From Pseudobacteroides cellulosolvens ATCC 35603 = DSM 2933 (GTDB lineage Bacteria; Bacillota; Clostridia; Acetivibrionales; DSM-2933), in the NCBI RefSeq assembly GCF_001262605.1, contig NZ_LGTC01000001.1:5902001-5966000 (forward strand): 64,000 nucleotides of DNA, read 5' to 3'. Below the pieces are notes generated by a model. It was not told the origin of the DNA. It did not search any database and saw nothing but the letters and a program-made list of their open reading frames with translations. Both the position numbers and the translations under genes were made by a program. Below, one piece after another: positions 36,023 through 44,777 of this stretch (position 1 is its first letter; each line of letters begins with the position of its first letter).

Positions 36023-37960
36023 ATGGAATATGATCAGATTTTAAGCAGAATTGAGCAGGAAAACAAGGAAAGATTTCTTTCAACTAAAATATTCAGGTAT
36101 TCAGGAATAATAAAGGCCATTGATTTCTTTTCTCAGAGGTTGACTTTTGAGCAGATAGTTGATGGAGCTTTTGAATTTACAAATGAGCTATTGACTATAG
36201 AGCGGTCTGCAATATTTTCTTTGCAGGGTAAAGACTTTGTTCTTAAAAACATAAAAGGCGAGGATAGTGTTATTACTCGGATAGAAAACACAAAAGAGCT
36301 ATCAGACTTGCCCAAATTTTACGGATACCTTCTTTATGAACACGATGTTCTAAGGAAGTACTTTGACGAAGTTATTATTAAGTCCTATAATGTTGCAATG
36401 GTTATTCCTCTTATAATAGATGATTATCTATTTGGATTTATATTAATATCAAACAAGGCTATGGGACAGCTTGAAAGTGAAGATTATATCATAGCCGAAG
36501 CATTGATGAAGCTCTATAACAATGCACTTGAGAACTACAAAAGGTTTGAAGATCTTCAGGAGATGAACAGGGAACTGGATGAAAAAGTATTTAACCTTTT
36601 TGCAATCAATCAATCTTCAAAAGCACTATTGAGTGAACTGAATTTAAATGCACTTTACAATCTCGCAATCGATGTTTTTTCAGAGCTTACACTAAGTTCA
36701 ATTACTGGATTTGTTTTATATGATGAGGCTAGTGAGGATTTCAAGCTTAAGGCATTTAAGGATATATGTTTTAAGGATGCGGAACTGATGCTGGGTTTAA
36801 ATGCAAATGAGAAAACCTTAGTTGATGCATCCAAGGTGATTTTAAACATGGAAGAAAAGGAATCTGCCGACTATTTTAACAGTTTATTTAAAGAAGGTAT
36901 CGATGCAATAAAATTTTTAAGGAGTAAATTTATCATACTTCTTCTAAAATCCGGGAAAGTCCTTGGTTTTGTATCTTTAGGGCCTACTACAACAGGTGCT
37001 GAATATAATAAAGGCGTTTTTGAACTGACTGAAAGCCTTGCATCAGCTGCATATATCGCATTATCAAATGCACAGCTTTTCAAAAAGGTTAATGACCAGA
37101 AAAAACTTTTGGAGAATAAATTGTCAGATCTTATTTCACTGAACAAACTTATGAAAAATGTTAACAGCTCAAATGATATGGACACGCTTATGGACTTGAC
37201 GCTAAAAACACTTAATGTATCCTTTGATGTTGAAAAAGCAATAGCTGCATTATATGATGAAGAGAAAAAATGCTTCAAGATTAAAGGCTGTCTTAACATA
37301 AAAACAAGAAAAAAAGAAATTAAAATCAATAAAGACTGGAAAAAAATAATGGAAGGAGATATTGTATTTGAGGCCAGAGAAATGGCTGCACATAAATATC
37401 TAAGCAAATCCCTTGCAGATGATATAGGAAAGTGCTCGGGAATCCTTATAATTCCAATTTTTCTAGATAAGTTGGAACTGGAGATGTTGGGAGTCATAAT
37501 TGTTTTAAAATACAAAGATTCGCTCATCTGTGATGATGAATATATGTTGACATTAGAAACCATAGCAGGGCACATGGCACCCGTTATATCATGTATGAAG
37601 GCGGTCCAAAGGAATAAAAAGATAACTCGCCCTGATTATAATTATTTGCTTAGTAAGGAACTGGAGAAAGAGATGGTTGAAGCAAAGAATCTTTTTATAG
37701 ATCTTAATGTAGTATATATTGAGGATAAAAATTTCAAATCCCTATTTGAAAACAATCCATTTATTGATAAAATAAAGGAAAAATTTAATAAGGTTTTTCC
37801 CGTTTCCAATAACCATATATTTGTAATTACAAATGAGCCGTATGAAGATGTTAATAAAAAGATTACAAGCCTTAAGGAAACAAATAAATTTAATTCACGA
37901 ATTTTAGTGTTCGGAAAGGATTTTGAAAGCTATAATCAGTTTACAGGGTGTTTTGAATGA
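36023..37960 (+). CDS. Multi-GAF-domain protein of unknown output
   Basis: A 645-residue soluble protein made of three GAF-like sensor regions (about 20-170, 200-350 and 375-540) joined by helical linkers. Examples are FEFTNELLTIERSAIFSLQG and LLKSGKVLGFVSLG with the alternating pattern of GAF strands. The last 85 residues (VVYIEDKNFKSLFENNPFID onward) match nothing I know. No kinase, GGDEF, EAL, HD or DNA-binding output is present. ATG 36023 has AAGGAA upstream; an in-frame ATG at 35996 overlaps fapA. The stop overlaps the nuclease start by four bases, so it is tightly coupled. Confidence 0.75.
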   Translation: MEYDQILSRIEQENKERFLSTKIFRYSGIIKAIDFFSQRLTFEQIVDGAFEFTNELLTIERSAIFSLQGKDFVLKNIKGEDSVITRIENTKELSDLPKFYGYLLYEHDVLRKYFDEVIIKSYNVAMVIPLIIDDYLFGFILISNKAMGQLESEDYIIAEALMKLYNNALENYKRFEDLQEMNRELDEKVFNLFAINQSSKALLSELNLNALYNLAIDVFSELTLSSITGFVLYDEASEDFKLKAFKDICFKDAELMLGLNANEKTLVDASKVILNMEEKESADYFNSLFKEGIDAIKFLRSKFIILLLKSGKVLGFVSLGPTTTGAEYNKGVFELTESLASAAYIALSNAQLFKKVNDQKKLLENKLSDLISLNKLMKNVNSSNDMDTLMDLTLKTLNVSFDVEKAIAALYDEEKKCFKIKGCLNIKTRKKEIKINKDWKKIMEGDIVFEAREMAAHKYLSKSLADDIGKCSGILIIPIFLDKLELEMLGVIIVLKYKDSLICDDEYMLTLETIAGHMAPVISCMKAVQRNKKITRPDYNYLLSKELEKEMVEAKNLFIDLNVVYIEDKNFKSLFENNPFIDKIKEKFNKVFPVSNNHIFVITNEPYEDVNKKITSLKETNKFNSRILVFGKDFESYNQFTGCFE

Positions 37961-39099
37961 ATAAACTTAAGTTTCTGCATTGCTCCGACATACACTTAGA
38001 CATGCCTTTTACTTCATTAGGAGGAGATACAAAGAGGTCATCTGCCAGACGTCAGGACTTGAAGGATGTTTTATCCTTTATTGTGGATACTGCAAAAATA
38101 GAGAAGGTTCATATGATTCTTATAAGCGGGGATTTATATGAGCATGCATATATTAGACGCTCTACAATTAACCATGTAAATGAGCTTTTTAAAAGCATAC
38201 CTCAAATAAAGGTGGTTATGATGCCGGGCAACCACGACCCTTATGCATCAAATTCATTATATCAAAATTACTCTTGGGCAGATAATGTCTTTATATTGAG
38301 CCCCGAAAAGAGTTTTTTTTGTTTTGAAGATATTAATGCCTGTGTATTCGGTATGGGATTTGAGAACAGCAACAGGGTGGAACCGGCTATGCCGGATATA
38401 ACTTTAAACAACGACTATTATAATATACTTATGCTGCATGGAACTGTAGATATGAATTTTGGCAAGACTGTTTTAAATCCTGTATCAAGCCACAATTTGG
38501 CTGATTGGGGCATGGATTATGCAGCACTCGGCCATTTTCACAAGAGGGCTGAAGATATTGGCGGCTATGGGTGTATATTTAATCCTGGAAGCCCGGAACC
38601 TTTGGGATTTGATGAAGAAGATGAACATGGTGTATTTTTATGCACTTTATACAGAGAGTCAGCCGATTTAAGAAAAAAGCTGGAATATGAATTTATAAGG
38701 ACTTCTAAAAAGCAGTATTACAATATGGAACTAGATGTTACAGGCTTAAATACATATGAAAAGTTAGTTGAAAAATTAAAAGATCTTTTAAAAAATGTTT
38801 CTTCAAATGGTTTGGTGTCTATCAAACTAAAAGGTTTTTCGGAATATGAGTTAGGCTTAAGTCTCAAGCAGATAGAGGAAGATTTTAACGAGAAGGTTTT
38901 CTTTATTAAACTCATAGATGATACAAGGCCTCCATATAGTATTGACGAAATTTCCAATGAGCCGGGACTTCGAGGGTTATTTGTCAGAAAAATGCTTAGA
39001 AAGATAGATGATGAAAAGGATGAAAGAAATAAAGAAAAGCTTAAAAGATCTTTAGACTTTGGACTTAAAGCCTTGGAGAAAGGTAAGATTGATCTATGA
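37957..39099 (+). CDS. YhaO/SbcD-like metallophosphoesterase
   Basis: A 380-residue calcineurin-type phosphoesterase of the Mre11/SbcD/YhaO branch. All metal motifs are present: CSDIHLD (Asp11, His13), SGDLYEH, GNHDP, LHGTVD and LGHFHKR. These enzymes cut DNA ends together with an SMC-like ATPase, which is encoded by the next gene in ATGA overlap. The length and the C-terminal capping domain fit YhaO. Expected role: DNA end processing or repair. Confidence 0.88.
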   Translation: MNKLKFLHCSDIHLDMPFTSLGGDTKRSSARRQDLKDVLSFIVDTAKIEKVHMILISGDLYEHAYIRRSTINHVNELFKSIPQIKVVMMPGNHDPYASNSLYQNYSWADNVFILSPEKSFFCFEDINACVFGMGFENSNRVEPAMPDITLNNDYYNILMLHGTVDMNFGKTVLNPVSSHNLADWGMDYAALGHFHKRAEDIGGYGCIFNPGSPEPLGFDEEDEHGVFLCTLYRESADLRKKLEYEFIRTSKKQYYNMELDVTGLNTYEKLVEKLKDLLKNVSSNGLVSIKLKGFSEYELGLSLKQIEEDFNEKVFFIKLIDDTRPPYSIDEISNEPGLRGLFVRKMLRKIDDEKDERNKEKLKRSLDFGLKALEKGKIDL

Positions 39100-41762
39100 A
39101 AATAAAAAGGCTGGAATTAACTGCATTTGGTAAATTTAATAATCACGTAGTGGATTTAGATGATGGCATAAATTTAATATATGGTGAAAATGAAGCTGGA
39201 AAAACTACACTGCAAAACTTCATAAAATATATGCTTTATGGAATAAAAGGTTCAAAACAGATAAAAGGCGGGGGTGCTGACAACCCTAAAAAGTACAAGC
39301 CATGGAAAGAGGCCGGTTTTTCAGGATCTATGGAATATATCCTGGATAATGGACAGCAAATTAGGGTAAATAGGAATTTTGAAGATAATTCAGCAAGGGT
39401 CTTTGACTCTTTTTTTAATGATATAACAAATACATTTGAGATAGGTAAAAACAAAAATCTTTTGTTTGCACAAAATCATTTAGGGCTTAATGAGGTTTGT
39501 TTTGAAAAGACTGTTTTTGTAAGGCAGACAGGTGCATTGATTGATGATGCAGGTCTTAGCGAACTTAAAAATATTCTTATTAATCTTGCCCAAACAGGTT
39601 TTGAGGATGTATCCCTTATTAAGGGAGAAAAAGCCTTAAAGGAGGCTATAAGAAAATACTCAGGAAATGTAAAAGGTTCATCAACTTCTCTTGAACGGAT
39701 CAATGCCAGATTACAGGAACTAAAGTCTGCAAAGGCTGAAATGCAAAGGGAAAGAAACCAGCTGATACTTTTAGAGCAGGAGCTTAAAGAAAAGTTTGCT
39801 CATTTGGAGAGGCTCAATAGCTTCAAAGATAGCATAAATAAATCAAGAGCTTATTTGAAGCTTAGAAAGGATTTGGAAGATGCAAGGTTTAGGGAAAGCA
39901 GCCTTAGAGAGATTTTGGATAGAATGAAAGTGCTTCATGATGAGCAGGTTTCATTACTGGAAAATACCAGGGAGAGTGATACAAATAATAATTGCGATTT
40001 GAGGCTTATGGAACTTTCGGATGGTGAGCTGGCACAGTTAGTCAGTGAATTCAAAGATTATCTGGATTGTTATGAAGAGTTGGCGGCAAGTAAAGAAAGG
40101 TTATGTAAGAAGAAAGACAATATGGAGGAATTAGAAGGTTCTTTAGAAAATATATCGGCCTTTAAATATTTAGGCAGCGATGTAGACCAAGAAATGCTGG
40201 AATTGAATATTAAAGTTGACAATATAAAAAAACAAATTAATAATATAAGAGGAGAGGTATTTTCGGATAGTTATGCCAGGGAAAAGTTTTATACCACCAA
40301 TAAGAAAAAGGGACTGGGTATTTATAATGCAGCAATTATAGTCAGTTGTGTACTTGTGGCTTTGTCTATAGTATGTTTTTTTATAAATCCATTATTTCTT
40401 GCAGGTGTACCTGTATTTGCCATAATTGCCATATTGATTTTCATACTGAAATCAAGCTATGATAAGGCAGATTTATTGGTGTCGGAAGACAACAGGCATG
40501 GTAGTTTCCATGATGATTCTAATAACGAGAAACATTATGAAAAAGATGACTTGGAATCAGAGCTTAATAAACTTGAGGAAAGAATAGAGGATATTCTTCT
40601 CACAGTAAAAGCAGCTTCAGTAGAGGAGTTTTTCAGGCTCCATGCTCTATACAAAAGCAATGTAAGCTATTTTAGCGACTTGAATAATGATCTTTCCATG
40701 CTTGAAGAAAAGCTTACCTCTTTAGAAAAGCAGAAAGCGGTATCATTAAGTAACATACAGGAGAAGCTTTTTGCAGCAGGCATTGATATGGAGCAGGAGT
40801 CCATAAATAAAGAGTATTTTGATATTGTTAAAAATACATATAACAAAAAGGCTTCACAATATAACGGCAGCAGCAGGTATATGGCATCAAGAAAAGAAGA
40901 TGTAAAGTCTGAATATAAAAAATGCATTGAAAAGGCGGTACAGATATCGGGTGTTAATATATTGGATACGATTGAAGATGTGAACAATGAACTTTATAAG
41001 GCATCCCAAAATATAACAACCATTGAAAATGACTGTGATATTCTTCTTCAAAATATCAGGATGACTTTATTGGAAGGACAGCTAGGTCATTTATTATCAC
41101 AGCAATCATCCCTTTTAGAGCTTGAGGAGACACTTGAAAAAGAAGATAGGAATAATGCTGAAGATATCCAGAATATTCTTTTAGAAACAAAAGAACTTGA
41201 AACTATTTTAAAGAATTCCTTAAAAGATGAGGAACTTCAGAAAATAGTCGAAGAGTTAAATGATTTAGAGGCAAGTAAAGAGGAATTGGAGGATACAATA
41301 TTTTCTCTTAAAACTGCTCTTGAAACCCTTAATGAAGCCAGCATGGAAATTCACAGGGATTTTGTACCTGCATTGAATGAAAAGACCGGGCATATACTAA
41401 ATAAAATGACCGGTAATAAATATGACAGGCTTAAGCTTGATGACAATCTTGTATTGAGGCTTGTGGAACCGGAAACAGGTGCGGTGGTGCCGGCGGACAT
41501 GCTTAGCTGCGGCACGGTGGAGCAGGTTTATCTTGCATTAAGAATTGCAGCTTCGGAACTTTTGATGTTAAAAGGAGAGACTCTTCCCCTTATGCTAGAT
41601 GAGATATTTTCTTTTTATGATCATAAGAGGACTATCGATACATTGAAAGTACTTAAGGACTTATCAATAAAAAGGCAAATAATTCTTTTTACCTGTAAGG
41701 AATGGGAAATGGATACAATTTGCCAAATGTACCAAAATGATGTAAATGTTATAAAGTTATAG
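39096..41762 (+). CDS. YhaN/SbcC-like coiled-coil ATPase
   Basis: An 888-residue split ABC-type ATPase. The N-terminal FGKFNNHVVDLDDGINLIYG and Walker A GENEAGKTT come first, then long coiled coils. A hydrophobic segment (about 405-450, two membrane helices) is characteristic of YhaN. The C-terminal half has the signature LSCGTVEQVYLALRIA and Walker B LPLMLDEIFSFYD. It is the partner of the phosphoesterase upstream, like Rad50 with Mre11. The membrane helices suggest the complex acts at the membrane. The stop is 15 bases before the next start. Confidence 0.87.
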   Translation: MKIKRLELTAFGKFNNHVVDLDDGINLIYGENEAGKTTLQNFIKYMLYGIKGSKQIKGGGADNPKKYKPWKEAGFSGSMEYILDNGQQIRVNRNFEDNSARVFDSFFNDITNTFEIGKNKNLLFAQNHLGLNEVCFEKTVFVRQTGALIDDAGLSELKNILINLAQTGFEDVSLIKGEKALKEAIRKYSGNVKGSSTSLERINARLQELKSAKAEMQRERNQLILLEQELKEKFAHLERLNSFKDSINKSRAYLKLRKDLEDARFRESSLREILDRMKVLHDEQVSLLENTRESDTNNNCDLRLMELSDGELAQLVSEFKDYLDCYEELAASKERLCKKKDNMEELEGSLENISAFKYLGSDVDQEMLELNIKVDNIKKQINNIRGEVFSDSYAREKFYTTNKKKGLGIYNAAIIVSCVLVALSIVCFFINPLFLAGVPVFAIIAILIFILKSSYDKADLLVSEDNRHGSFHDDSNNEKHYEKDDLESELNKLEERIEDILLTVKAASVEEFFRLHALYKSNVSYFSDLNNDLSMLEEKLTSLEKQKAVSLSNIQEKLFAAGIDMEQESINKEYFDIVKNTYNKKASQYNGSSRYMASRKEDVKSEYKKCIEKAVQISGVNILDTIEDVNNELYKASQNITTIENDCDILLQNIRMTLLEGQLGHLLSQQSSLLELEETLEKEDRNNAEDIQNILLETKELETILKNSLKDEELQKIVEELNDLEASKEELEDTIFSLKTALETLNEASMEIHRDFVPALNEKTGHILNKMTGNKYDRLKLDDNLVLRLVEPETGAVVPADMLSCGTVEQVYLALRIAASELLMLKGETLPLMLDEIFSFYDHKRTIDTLKVLKDLSIKRQIILFTCKEWEMDTICQMYQNDVNVIKL

Positions 41763-41777
41763 TTGAGTGGGGTAACA

Positions 41778-42710
41778 ATGGGTAAGAAAGTAATACTGAC
41801 GATATTAATGACGCTAATAATTTTTGGCGGGTGCAGCAATAAAGAAAAGGAGGAAAATGCCGGAGCAAGTTTTTCCGGAGCCTTCACAACATCAGCATCA
41901 TGGAATAACATAGGTGTTATAACCGATACTGTCGTAGATTTATTCAAGGAATCCACTGTTCAGGCTGACAAGGTTACACAGGTTTTATACAACCAGCCAG
42001 TCAATATAATTGAGACTAAGGAATCATGGTCTAAGGTAGAGACTGGAGATGGATTAAAGGGTTGGGTAAAAACCAGATATATAACCAAGGACACGTCGTC
42101 GTTGGACCAGGATAATTCTGAATCTAGAATAATAGTTACCGTAAAGAAGTCAAGTGTCCTGTCTCAAATCGCAAATGGTTCACTTATAGAGGATGTGGTG
42201 ATGGGGACCGAGTTTTCGGTAATCAAAAGCGTTCAGGATTGGTATGAAGTTGCACTGCCCAATGAAAAGACAGGCTGGATAAGCGAAAATGGTACCATAC
42301 ATATTGAGGCAGGGAAGAAGGTTGCTAAGACTTCTGCCGAGTCATTCGTAGCTACTGCATTAAAATTCAAGGGAACAGTATTTCTTCAAGGTGGTATTAG
42401 TGCTTGGGGAATTGATAGTTCAGGTCTCACGTATATTTGCAGCAGAATAAATGGAGTTAAGCTTCCGAGAAGTATACAAATGCAGTACAAGATGGGGAAG
42501 GCCATTGACATCACAAAGGAGAAACCAGCGGCAGGAGATCTTGTTTTTTTCAGCTTGGATGAACAGCGAAAAGATCTAGCTACTGTAGGCATTTTTGTTA
42601 ATACCAGTGAGTTTCTGATTGCCAGCAAACTAGGTTATTCTGTAACAATAAGCTCGCGTGAGGAAGAGTATTTTAAACAACGGATTGTCGGTGTAAGACG
42701 AATTTTTTAA
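41778..42710 (+). CDS. Lipoprotein with two SH3 domains and an NlpC/P60 domain lacking catalytic residues
   Basis: A 310-residue exported protein. The signal peptide ends in IIFGGCS (lipobox). Two bacterial SH3 domains (about 45-115 and 120-180) bind cell wall. An NlpC/P60 fold (about 195-310) follows: GTVFLQGGISAWGIDSSGLTYICSR, VKLPRSIQMQ, PAAGDLVFFSLD. The usual catalytic Cys in DCSG is Ser (DSSG, codon AGT). The catalytic His of HVGIY is replaced by Thr (ATVGIF). It therefore looks like a pseudoenzyme that may still bind peptidoglycan. ATG 41778 has GAGTGGGG upstream. It is the last gene of the fapA unit. Confidence 0.82.
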   Translation: MGKKVILTILMTLIIFGGCSNKEKEENAGASFSGAFTTSASWNNIGVITDTVVDLFKESTVQADKVTQVLYNQPVNIIETKESWSKVETGDGLKGWVKTRYITKDTSSLDQDNSESRIIVTVKKSSVLSQIANGSLIEDVVMGTEFSVIKSVQDWYEVALPNEKTGWISENGTIHIEAGKKVAKTSAESFVATALKFKGTVFLQGGISAWGIDSSGLTYICSRINGVKLPRSIQMQYKMGKAIDITKEKPAAGDLVFFSLDEQRKDLATVGIFVNTSEFLIASKLGYSVTISSREEEYFKQRIVGVRRIF

Positions 42711-42768
42711 TATCTGGCAAACTATGGTGCAAGCTTTATTGTTAATGACTGAAAGTTATTTATTACTG

Positions 42769-42869
42769 ATATTAAAAGTGTTAATAATTTTACATTTGAC
42801 GGAGCAAATAACGAACGCTTCAACGGGGTTTGCGACAGACAAATGTAATAGATTTATCACTTTTAATAT
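42769..42869 (+). ncRNA. Putative structured RNA or palindromic element, copy 2
   Basis: Outer stem ATATTAAAAGTG/CACTTTTAATAT (42769-42780, 42858-42869), a 9/9 internal loop, and inner stem TTACATTTG/CAAATGTAA (42790-42798, 42840-42848). Then stem GCAAA/TTTGC (42804-42808, 42829-42833) with an apical loop carrying AACGAACG and AACGGGG. It is the inverted counterpart of 34065-34159. It lies 113 bases upstream of the PilZ gene in the same direction. Confidence 0.5.
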
Positions 42870-42981
42870 GATATAAAAGAAGGATTTTAATGACCTTTTA
42901 TAGAATATTTATATATACAGATAAACTTATTTTCGTTCATGCCTTATTTCATATGAAATGTCAACATATTGAGGTGATAAG

Positions 42982-43572
42982 ATGGAATTAAAGACTGACA
43001 AGATTGTTTTAGTTAGTCACTATTCAGCAGTCAAGCCCTTTAGATGTGATATAATAGATGCAAGTGATTCTTCAATTACTCTTCGTTTGACAAAACAGTT
43101 CTCAATTCTGAATTTTCTTGAAGGCGATCCAGCAGTTATTATGATAAAAGAACAAAATAATATAATAAATATAGGGTGTAATGTTACATCCATAGAGCCA
43201 AAAGCCAACGTAATAAAACTACGCATTGATACCATAGAACCAGGCTCCGAATTGAGACTTCATGAGAGGAAGCCGGTTTCCTTATATGCTGATGTAAGAA
43301 AAAAGGGTAAAGACAAGAAATATATTGCAATTATAAAGGATATAAGTGCATTTGGCCTTAAAATATATTCCAAGGAAACATTTTATCTTAATGATGTTCT
43401 CCAGTTTGATTTATATATGCAGCATAAGATTATATTTTTAAAAGCTGTTATTCTAAGAAAAATTCCCCACAAGGATTTTTTTGAGTATGGTATGAGAATA
43501 GAATATGAGAGCTATGAAACATTGAATTTTATTCAAACGTATATCAAAAATCTGTCTGAGGATTATTCATAA
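42982..43572 (+). CDS. PilZ-domain protein (c-di-GMP receptor type)
   Basis: A 196-residue protein. The N-terminal ~85 residues resemble the YcgR-N/PilZN-like domain. The C-terminal PilZ domain has both c-di-GMP contacts: RLHER (the RxxxR switch, about 87-91) and DISAFGLKI (the DxSxxG motif). It should bind c-di-GMP and act on motility or another process. The ATG follows GAGGTGA. It is monocistronic, with a terminator at 43637-43688 and the structured element upstream. Confidence 0.85.
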   Translation: MELKTDKIVLVSHYSAVKPFRCDIIDASDSSITLRLTKQFSILNFLEGDPAVIMIKEQNNIINIGCNVTSIEPKANVIKLRIDTIEPGSELRLHERKPVSLYADVRKKGKDKKYIAIIKDISAFGLKIYSKETFYLNDVLQFDLYMQHKIIFLKAVILRKIPHKDFFEYGMRIEYESYETLNFIQTYIKNLSEDYS

Positions 43573-43636
43573 TACTTTCTTTTAAATGTTTAATATTTAC
43601 TTGTGGATACTTCATAATGTATCATATATAATAAAA

Positions 43637-43688
43637 GTGGTTTTACTGCATAATAATTATACACTTATTTGCAGCAAAATCGCTTTTT
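43637..43688 (+). terminator. Intrinsic terminator after the PilZ gene
   Basis: GTGGTTTT (43637-43644) pairs with AAAATCGC (43676-43683, two G-T pairs). CTGC (43646-43649) pairs with GCAG (43671-43674). Five T follow. Confidence 0.5.
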
Positions 43689-43767
43689 ACTGTAGATGGT
43701 ACTAACAAATAATAAACTGATCAATGGGGCATTCCTAAGTAAATATTTTTGAAAGAGGCAGATATGA

Positions 43768-44412
43768 ATGAATAATGTGGAACAACTAAGTATACAGGAA
43801 CTTTGGGACTATGTGACAGTAGTATATGAAAAAGAAAAACCGGGCTTTAAATCATATTTAAATCCGAGGGTTGATATTGAAGAAGTCAATGGAATTGAAG
43901 AAAAAATGGGATTTGAATTGCCTGGCCAATTAAAGGAACTATACCATTGCAACAATGGTGAGAAGGAAAATCTTGAGGGCAGTATACTTGGATTAAGGTT
44001 CCTTTCAGTAGGCGAAATGTTTATGAATTGGTGTGACTGGCTGTATGTATTAAAAGATAAGGAACTGATGAAGGAATGTGGGAAAGATGCGGAATCTATT
44101 CCTATGAGTGCTGTTAAGAAGGTATATGCAAATAGAAAATGGATTCCATTTGCCCATGACCAGAATGGCAACTATATAGGGATTGACCTGGATCCTGATG
44201 AAAATGGAACTGTTGGACAGGTCATAAATTATGGCAGCGATGAGAACAAGAAATATGTTATAGCAAAAAGCCTAAGGGAGTTTCTGGTTTTGATGGTGAG
44301 AATCCTTGAAAACAATAAACCTACCATAAAGACAAGGTATAAGAGAATAATAGTAAAACTGGGTGATGATCAACCCATACAAATGATAATTTCCAAAATA
44401 AATGAAGTGTAA
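43768..44412 (+). CDS. SMI1/KNR4 family protein
   Basis: A 214-residue protein of the SMI1/KNR4 (SUKH) superfamily: the helical start with IEEKMGFELPGQLKELYHCNNGE, LGLRFLSVGEMFMNW, and WIPFAHDQNGNYIGIDLDPD with the conserved aspartates. In bacteria many members are immunity proteins against contact-dependent toxins, and others are housekeeping proteins. No toxin gene is nearby, so I do not assign immunity. ATG start after GAAAGAGG. Confidence 0.82.
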   Translation: MNNVEQLSIQELWDYVTVVYEKEKPGFKSYLNPRVDIEEVNGIEEKMGFELPGQLKELYHCNNGEKENLEGSILGLRFLSVGEMFMNWCDWLYVLKDKELMKECGKDAESIPMSAVKKVYANRKWIPFAHDQNGNYIGIDLDPDENGTVGQVINYGSDENKKYVIAKSLREFLVLMVRILENNKPTIKTRYKRIIVKLGDDQPIQMIISKINEV

Positions 44413-44442
44413 TCGTTGCTTTCATGATACAAAAATAATAAA

Positions 44443-44495
44443 AACTTCCGCTATAATTGCCTTACATTCCTATATGGAGGCAATAAGCGGAAGTT
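44443..44495. terminator. Bidirectional terminator between converging genes
   Basis: AACTTCCGCT (44443-44452) pairs perfectly with AGCGGAAGTT (44486-44495), extended inside by ATTGCC/GGCAAT. A- and T-rich flanks on both sides suit the SMI1 gene on the plus strand and the small secreted-protein gene on the minus strand. Confidence 0.7.
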
Positions 44496-44513
44496 ATATT
44501 TATGTTCAGGAAA

Positions 44514-44777
44514 TTATGGTACCTTAATCCCTATATTGATTCCGTTACTTGTACTTTTAATTATTTTACCGGAAGTTTCACCATTCATGTCAAATAATGA
44601 TCTGTATTTATCGAACTGCATCATGGGAAGCCATGGCCAGGTTGAGGTAACTACTTTATTATTTGGTTGTTGGCCAGTCAGGGGCTTCTCAATATTTTTG
44701 GTATTGTTTAGTGGAAGCAGCGTTGATAAGAAAGATAATGCAGTTAATAGAAGCAAGGCAATAAAAATTTTTTTCAT
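44514..44777 (-). CDS. Small exported protein at the end of the GntR-ABC operon
   Basis: An 87-residue protein that I do not recognise. The N-terminus MKKIFIALLLLTALSFLSTL is a signal peptide or membrane anchor, and the rest is short and polar. It is credible as a gene because its ATG shares a base with the permease stop, GGAGGTGA lies just upstream, and a terminator follows directly. It may be a lipoprotein-like accessory or target of the exporter. Confidence 0.6.
   Translation of the reverse strand: MKKIFIALLLLTALSFLSTLLPLNNTKNIEKPLTGQQPNNKVVTSTWPWLPMMQFDKYRSLFDMNGETSGKIIKSTSNGINIGIKVP

Noticed and set aside
42769..42869. Call as a known c-di-GMP riboswitch
   Set aside because: The conserved bases do not fit the c-di-GMP-I or c-di-GMP-II consensus as I know them, and no expression platform is evident.
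43768..44412. Toxin-immunity pair
   Set aside because: SMI1/KNR4 domains occur in immunity proteins, but no toxin, PAAR or LXG gene is adjacent.
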